Shown here: positions 59,578 to 64,000 of the stretch, in pieces
How positions within the stretch are numbered: the stretch's first letter is position 1
Layout of the letters: every line of letters begins with the position of its first letter
Assembly: GCA_018401375.1 (NCBI GenBank)
Contig: JAGYKR010000002.1
Span: 1 to 64,000, forward strand
Length of the DNA stretch: 64,000 nucleotides
Source: Ilumatobacteraceae bacterium
Lineage (GTDB): Bacteria; Actinomycetota; Acidimicrobiia; Acidimicrobiales; Ilumatobacteraceae
Direction of reading: 5' to 3'
Position numbers and translations under genes: made by a program
The notes under the pieces: model-generated
What the model saw: only the letters and a program-made list of their open reading frames with translations
The model's database searches: none
What the model was told of the DNA's origin: nothing

Positions 59578-59583
59578 TACTCT
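59578..59583 (+). promoter_or_regulatory. TACTCT -10 of the second LLM gene
   Basis: TACTCT ends 6 nt before GTG 59590, divergent from the amidohydrolase promoter. Confidence 0.5.
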
Positions 59584-59589
59584 GAGCCG

Positions 59590-60414
59590 GTGCGCCTTGG
59601 CTTGTGGTTGTATCCGGGGGTTCCTGCAACGGATCTCGTTGAGGCAGTGCGCCTAGCCGAAGCCTGCGGACTCGATGAGATCTGGATCGCAGATGAAGGG
59701 GTCGGCCGGGAACCGTTTGCGGTTCTCGCTGCGGCTGCTGTCATCACCTCTCAGATCACCTTGGCGGTGGGGATCACCTCTCCCCTGCTGCGCCACCCCG
59801 GCGCCTTGGCTGCCACCGCCGCCACCTTGGATGAACTGAGCCATGGACGCGCCCTTCTCGGTCTTGGACTCGGCGGTTCCGAATCCCTCGCACCTTTTGA
59901 GATTGAGATCTCCCGACCGATCGCTGAAATGGATCGCGCCATCACCGTGAGTCGGGGGGTGCTGCAGCGAAGGGCTGTGCCGGGTTATAAACCACCCGAT
60001 CACGCCATGCCGGCTCGCAATGTTCCGATCTGGATCGGGGCACGCGGCCCACAGATGATCCGGTTAGCTGCACGGCGCACGGATGGGGTGTTCATCTCGG
60101 GCTGTTCCTCAGAACAGGTCATCTCCATCGTCACCGAGTGCGCGGCGATCGAACGGGACCCGACACAACCTCGGTTGGGTTTGGCCCTCTATCACTCGGC
60201 AAGTGATGTGATGAAGGCCCCCACCGTGTCGCGTTGGGACCGGGCGGCAGCAGATCTCGTCGATCTAGCCGGCGACCATCCGGTGACCTCGCTCGGGATC
60301 AACCTCGTGGACCTTGCTACCGCTGATCCCCCGCCGTTACCCCATTTAGTGGAACGCTCGGCTGAACTCCTGCGTTCAGTTGCCGCTCAGGTCAGGTCTC
60401 GCGCAGCACTGTGA
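59590..60414 (+). CDS. LLM-class (possibly F420-dependent) oxidoreductase
   Basis: 274 aa. The pattern LAEACGLDEIWIADEG, ITLAVGITSPLLRHPGALAATAATLDELSHGRALLGLGLGG and VPIWIGARGPQM fits the short LLM branch that often uses coenzyme F420. Cofactor choice is an inference. Its 3' end overlaps the convergent TIGR03792-like gene by about 20 nt. Confidence 0.85.
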   Translation: MRLGLWLYPGVPATDLVEAVRLAEACGLDEIWIADEGVGREPFAVLAAAAVITSQITLAVGITSPLLRHPGALAATAATLDELSHGRALLGLGLGGSESLAPFEIEISRPIAEMDRAITVSRGVLQRRAVPGYKPPDHAMPARNVPIWIGARGPQMIRLAARRTDGVFISGCSSEQVISIVTECAAIERDPTQPRLGLALYHSASDVMKAPTVSRWDRAAADLVDLAGDHPVTSLGINLVDLATADPPPLPHLVERSAELLRSVAAQVRSRAAL

Positions 60415-60709
60415 ACGTCTCGCAGACCGCTTCACGTTCGTGGGGGCCCATCGCCTCGGAAACTGCGTCGAGTTGGTCCTGGGGAATGGCCTTCCAGAGT
60501 TCCAAGGATTCCCACCAAATCACGGCATGCACGCGGAGACGGGCGCCTGGGCTCTGATCGGCGTTCAGGTCCACTTCGGGGACCCACACCTCCTTGCGGA
60601 TGAAGCCTGGTTGGCGAGCCAGGAAACGGCTCCAGTGCTGCTCTTCAATGTCTAGCCACTGCAGGCGTTCGTCAACGGGGACCCGAAAGGTGAGGAACTC
60701 AACGACCAT
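60392..60709 (-). CDS. TIGR03792-like ABM-fold protein
   Basis: 105 aa. The sequence VVEFLTFRVPVDERLQWLDIE, then PGFIRKEVWV and WWESLELWKAIPQ, matches the TIGR03792 family as I recall it, a dimeric alpha-beta barrel of unknown function related to antibiotic-biosynthesis monooxygenases. TACCAT 6 nt before the ATG supports a leaderless start. Confidence 0.75.
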   Translation of the reverse strand: MVVEFLTFRVPVDERLQWLDIEEQHWSRFLARQPGFIRKEVWVPEVDLNADQSPGARLRVHAVIWWESLELWKAIPQDQLDAVSEAMGPHEREAVCETFTVLRET

Positions 60710-60715
60710 GACGTG

Positions 60716-60721
60716 ATGGTA
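60716..60721 (-). promoter_or_regulatory. TACCAT -10 of the TIGR03792-like gene
   Basis: On the minus strand TACCAT ends 6 nt before ATG 60709. Confidence 0.45.
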
Positions 60722-60779
60722 GGCGTCTTCGGAACAGCACGCTGCGTGTACTTATTGTGAACGGAGAGTTTCAGCGACC

Positions 60780-60806
60780 TTGACGCCCGGGTGCGCCGAC
60801 TAAGGT
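60780..60806 (+). promoter_or_regulatory. Possible promoter of the ABC importer operon
   Basis: TTGACG (60780-60785) and TAAGGT (60801-60806) are separated by 15 bp, which is short for a sigma-70 promoter. A GGAGG site then precedes the ATG at 60866, so this operon has a normal leader. Confidence 0.35.
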
Positions 60807-60865
60807 TCGTTTATCAATCGTGCAACTTGTCCGGTGTACCCGGGCCCACGAACCGGAGGCATCTT

Positions 60866-61612
60866 ATGAGCATCGTCACGACGGGGTCCCTGTCGTTCGA
60901 TCAGATCGGGATGGTCTTTCCTGACGGCACAGAAGCCGTCAGAGAAGCCAGTTTCACCGTCAACCGCGGTGAGTTTGTGACTGTTGTCGGCCCTTCGGGA
61001 TGCGGCAAGTCCACTCTTTTGAAGATCGCCTCCGGGCTTTTGGAACCAACCCGTGGCACTGTGACTGTGGATCGCGATCGGCTCGGTTACGTATTCCAGG
61101 ACGCAACCCTGCTGCAGTGGCGCACGGTGCAACGTAACGTCGAGTTGCTCGCTGAACTCCATGGACTGCCCAAAGCCGAGCGTCAGAGCCTCGCCACCGA
61201 GGCCATCAAAACGGTGGGTTTGAGCGGCTTTGAGAATCACTATCCCAAGGCCCTATCCGGTGGCATGAAGATGCGTGCCTCTTTGGCACGGACACTCACC
61301 TTGAAGCCGCCCGTGTTTTTATTCGATGAACCCTTTGGTGCTGTGGATGAGATCACCCGTGAACATCTCAACGAGGAGACCCAACGCTTATTCACCACCG
61401 AGGGATTCGCCGGGCTGTTCATCACCCACTCGATTTCTGAAGCCGTGTTCCTGAGCACCCGCGTGCTCGTCATGTCGGCCCGACCGGGACGCATCGTGGC
61501 CGAGTTTGAGATCCCGTTTGATTTTCCTAGGACTCCCGATCTGCGTTTCACAGCGGAGTTCGCCCGAATCTCTGGAGAGATCTCTCACGAACTGAGAGGA
61601 GCCCACTCATGA
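60866..61612 (+). CDS. ABC transporter ATP-binding protein (SsuB/TauB/ThiZ-like)
   Basis: 248 aa ATPase of a nitrate/sulfonate/taurine/pyrimidine-type importer. Walker A GPSGCGKST, signature LSGGMKMRAS, Walker B VFLFDEPFGAVDE and the switch His in FITHSISEA are intact. The ATG at 60866 has GGAGG 6 nt before it, so the longer frame is dropped. It overlaps the permease gene by 4 nt. Confidence 0.92.
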   Translation: MSIVTTGSLSFDQIGMVFPDGTEAVREASFTVNRGEFVTVVGPSGCGKSTLLKIASGLLEPTRGTVTVDRDRLGYVFQDATLLQWRTVQRNVELLAELHGLPKAERQSLATEAIKTVGLSGFENHYPKALSGGMKMRASLARTLTLKPPVFLFDEPFGAVDEITREHLNEETQRLFTTEGFAGLFITHSISEAVFLSTRVLVMSARPGRIVAEFEIPFDFPRTPDLRFTAEFARISGEISHELRGAHS

Positions 61613-62481
61613 GCGTTACAGACACAACCCGTCCCATCTCTCAGGAACCTGAGACCGCAATCGACGATTCTGCGTCATTCCACGTGGCCGCACCGAAGAA
61701 GTCAAACCCGTTGAAAGTCGGTCTGCCACCGATCATGTTCGGCGGCTTGGTGATCGGTTTCTGGTATTTCGTGTCCTACGGCCTACTCGAGGATCGGCGC
61801 AGATTCTTGTTACGACCGCCCCATCAAGTGATCCAAAAGGGTTTCTTGGATTGGGCGGTATTTTCGGAGATCTTGACCGCTCTCTGGTCGAGCACCAAGG
61901 TTGCGATCATCGGCCTGGTGCTGGCGATCGCGATCGGCATGGCGCTGGCGATCATCATGAGCCAAGCAAAAACTGCCGAACGGGCGATCTTTCCCTACAT
62001 GGTGACCTTGCAAGCCATTCCGATCCTTGCAGTCGTGCCGTTGATCTCGCTGTGGTTTGGTTTCGGTCAAATGGCTCGGGTGGTGGTGTGCGTCATCATT
62101 GCTTTGTTCCCGATCATTGTGAATACCTTGTTCGGCCTGCAATCCGCCGAAAAGGGTGCCCACGATCTGTTCAGTCTGCATCAGGCCAGCCGCATGACCC
62201 GTTTGCGCAAACTCATGTTCCCCGCCGCCCTACCGGCCATCTTCGCCGGCCTGCGCATTTCGGCCGGCCTATCGGTGATCGGCGCAGTGGTCGGCGACTT
62301 CTTCTTCGGCCGGGGAGCGGTGGGCATTGGTCAAAGAATCAATCGGTACGCCGCCAACCTCCAAGGCGAGCAACTTCTCGCTGCAGTCATCATGACCGCA
62401 GCACTCGGTGTCACCGTGTTCTGGACCTTTGGTTGGATCCAGTCCCGTGTGATTGGCAAATGGCACGACTCCTCCTCTTAG
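61609..62481 (+). CDS. ABC transporter permease (SsuC/TauC-like)
   Basis: 290 aa with a cytoplasmic N-terminus and six or so transmembrane segments from about residue 40. The EAA loop (about residues 185-205, DLFSLHQASRMTRLRKLMFP) contacts the ATPase. It belongs to the same importer as its neighbours. The substrate-binding gene follows after 87 nt. Confidence 0.92.
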   Translation: MSVTDTTRPISQEPETAIDDSASFHVAAPKKSNPLKVGLPPIMFGGLVIGFWYFVSYGLLEDRRRFLLRPPHQVIQKGFLDWAVFSEILTALWSSTKVAIIGLVLAIAIGMALAIIMSQAKTAERAIFPYMVTLQAIPILAVVPLISLWFGFGQMARVVVCVIIALFPIIVNTLFGLQSAEKGAHDLFSLHQASRMTRLRKLMFPAALPAIFAGLRISAGLSVIGAVVGDFFFGRGAVGIGQRINRYAANLQGEQLLAAVIMTAALGVTVFWTFGWIQSRVIGKWHDSSS

Positions 62482-62568
62482 GACCCATCCTCAGAAGTTC
62501 CGTCTGTCCGGCTGCCACCCCGCAACACCTGCATCAACTCGTGAACACCCCAGAAGGAGACCCGAACT

Positions 62569-63783
62569 ATGTCCCATAGGAAACTGACCCGAGCGGTTGC
62601 CGTATTCGCGGCTCTCGGCCTCGTTGTTGCAGCATGCGGCAGCGATGACGACACCGCTCCCGCTACCACCGCAGCCCCAGCCACCACCGCAGCCTCAGCC
62701 ACCACGGCAGCACCCGGCGGCGACGACTACGGCGATGATGCTCTCAGCCTCGCTGCTGTCTGCCCGTCACCGGTGGTCTTCCAGACCGACTGGCACCCCG
62801 AGTCCGAGCACGGCGCGCTCTATAACTTGATCGGCGACGACTACCGTCTCGATACCGACAAGAAGACCGTGACCGGCTCCTTGGTCGCCCAAGGCGTCAA
62901 CCTTGACATCGAAGTTGAAGTCCGCGCCGGTGGACCAGCGATCGGTTTCCAGTCGCCCCGTCAGCAGATGTATTCCGATGACTCCATTCACATCGGTTAC
63001 TCCAACATCGACAACCAGGCCCAGTCCTTCACAGAACTGCCCCTCGTCTCGGTGATGGCTCCGCTCGAGAAGAACCCGCAGATCATCATGTGGGATGCCG
63101 ATGTGCTGCCCGATGTGAAGACCATCGCTGACCTCGGCACGCAGAATGTTCCGATCCGGGTCTTCGGTCTCGGCGGTTTCTCCGAGGCCTTCATCGCCCA
63201 AGGGATCTGGTCCGCTGGGCAGGTGGACCCCTCCTATGACGGGACCCCATCGATCTTCGTGTCAGAGTCCCTGGCCGGCAACCCCACCGCCCAGCAGGGC
63301 TTTGCTTCAGCCGAGCCTTACAAGTACGAGAACCTCGCTGAATACGGCAAGACCCCAGCCTTCGCTCTGCTCCATGACGGTGGCTATGTGGCTTACTCCC
63401 AGACACTCGCTCTGCGACCAGCAGTTCTCGAAGAAATGCGCGACTGCTTGACCCTGCTGGTGCCGATCATTCAGCAGGCATCGGTTGACTACACAAGCGA
63501 TCCGGGCCGTGCCGATGACATCATCATCGATGCGGTGGAGCAGTTTGACAGCGGCTGGACCTATGACAAGGATCTCGCCGCCTTCGCAGTGAGCACGATG
63601 AAGGAACTCGGCATCACGAGCAATGGGCCTGATAGCACGATCGGAAACTTCGATCTGGAGCGGGTGCAGTCCGTGATTGACGACCTGCGAGCCATCGGTG
63701 GCCTCAATATCCCCGATGATCTGACCGCTGAAGACATGGTCACCAACGAGTTCATCGATCCTTCCATCGGCTACTCCTCCTGA
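62569..63783 (+). CDS. ABC substrate-binding lipoprotein, NMT1/THI5-like
   Basis: 404 aa. The lipobox is VVAACG with Cys at about residue 23, followed by an Ala-Thr-Pro-rich linker of about 30 residues. The binding domain then begins at FQTDWHPESEHGALYNL, the type seen in NMT1/THI5 and sulfonate binders. The mature domain is longer than usual (about 350 aa). The Cys-rich motif of THI5-type HMP synthases is absent. AAGGAG precedes the ATG. The ligand is unknown. Confidence 0.88.
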   Translation: MSHRKLTRAVAVFAALGLVVAACGSDDDTAPATTAAPATTAASATTAAPGGDDYGDDALSLAAVCPSPVVFQTDWHPESEHGALYNLIGDDYRLDTDKKTVTGSLVAQGVNLDIEVEVRAGGPAIGFQSPRQQMYSDDSIHIGYSNIDNQAQSFTELPLVSVMAPLEKNPQIIMWDADVLPDVKTIADLGTQNVPIRVFGLGGFSEAFIAQGIWSAGQVDPSYDGTPSIFVSESLAGNPTAQQGFASAEPYKYENLAEYGKTPAFALLHDGGYVAYSQTLALRPAVLEEMRDCLTLLVPIIQQASVDYTSDPGRADDIIIDAVEQFDSGWTYDKDLAAFAVSTMKELGITSNGPDSTIGNFDLERVQSVIDDLRAIGGLNIPDDLTAEDMVTNEFIDPSIGYSS

Positions 63784-63808
63784 TAACTGTTGACCTGACA
63801 GTTCATCA

Positions 63809-64000
63809 GTGACTGAACAACCCATGAGTTATGTGACCGGCCGGGCGTACTTGCGCCCGGCCGGCGCATGGGACAGTGACCTCATCGAAGTAGAGGCCGG
63901 CACACCGGCTGGGGAGTTACTTCGGAGATATTGGCACCCGGTGATCCGATCCTCAGAGGTCACCACCGTCCCCATGAATCTGCAGATCCTCGGCGAGGAT
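63809..64000 (+). CDS. Rieske-type oxygenase, N-terminal fragment (runs off the window)
   Basis: 64 codons are visible from a GTG at 63809 (or ATG 63824) to the window edge, without a stop. AGELLRRYWHPVIRSSEV then LQILGED matches the N-terminus of ring-hydroxylating oxygenase large subunits of the phenoxybenzoate-dioxygenase type. The Cys-His Rieske cluster would lie beyond the edge. It is 25 nt after the binding-protein gene and so likely in the importer operon. Confidence 0.75.
   Translation, partial: MTEQPMSYVTGRAYLRPAGAWDSDLIEVEAGTPAGELLRRYWHPVIRSSEVTTVPMNLQILGED

Overview
The window is chromosomal DNA from a high-GC actinobacterium, most likely a deep-branching lineage such as Acidimicrobiia (inference). 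The evidence is a complete Pup-proteasome system, a WhiB protein, a HelY-type helicase next to tatBC, a GarA/FtsR/bifunctional-nuclease/gcvH neighbourhood like that of mycobacteria, LLM-type (possibly F420-dependent) oxidoreductases and many apparently leaderless promoters. No phage, insertion sequence or CRISPR array was seen, and gene density is very high with many 1-8 nt overlaps.

Layout. 1-3 kb: the 3' part of a PBP4-type carboxypeptidase, a Lon-N domain protein and small membrane proteins. 3-5 kb: a tRNA T-loop modification module, made of a ThiS/TtuB-like sulfur carrier ending in Gly-Gly, a TtuA-like thiolase and TrmI. 5-15 kb: a ferredoxin, a decayed metallo-beta-lactamase gene, then arc/mpa, dop, pup, prcB, prcA, a complete 5-oxoprolinase set pxpABC, and pafA. 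pxpABC lies between prcA and pafA with stop/start overlaps, so pyroglutamate recycling looks co-transcribed with pupylation and proteolysis. 14.5-20.4 kb: lepB, a glycerophosphodiesterase, tatB, tatC, helY and a DAGK-like protein. 20.5-32 kb: a double-length ThyX-like protein, a very acidic zinc-ribbon protein, assorted enzymes, prmA, ribokinase, whiB, threonine aldolase and prfC.

32-42 kb: a peptidoglycan hydrolase with five binding repeats and an M23 domain, then a tandem glycine riboswitch controlling gcvP. On the opposite strand are gcvT, a MerR regulator, a bifunctional nuclease, an FtsR-like MerR regulator, a zinc-ribbon/FHA protein and gcvH. 42-50 kb: a CDP-alcohol phosphatidyltransferase, an SDR, a HIT protein, an SRAP protein, tRNA-Pro(GGG) with an intrinsic terminator, der, a DUF512 radical-SAM protein and ispH. 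50-57 kb: acyl-CoA dehydrogenase, acyl-CoA synthetase, a second glycerophosphodiesterase and a gamma-glutamyltransferase-like protein. 57-64 kb: a probable uptake and catabolism locus with two LLM oxidoreductases, a cytosine-deaminase-like amidohydrolase, a TIGR03792-like protein, a full ABC importer and the start of a Rieske oxygenase.

Two genome-style signals recur. At least sixteen genes have a TAnnnT -10-like hexamer exactly 6-8 nt before the start codon and no Shine-Dalgarno, which is the geometry of leaderless transcripts. Six loci carry tandem repeats with the same 15-bp period, three of them at gene 3' ends in non-coding DNA.
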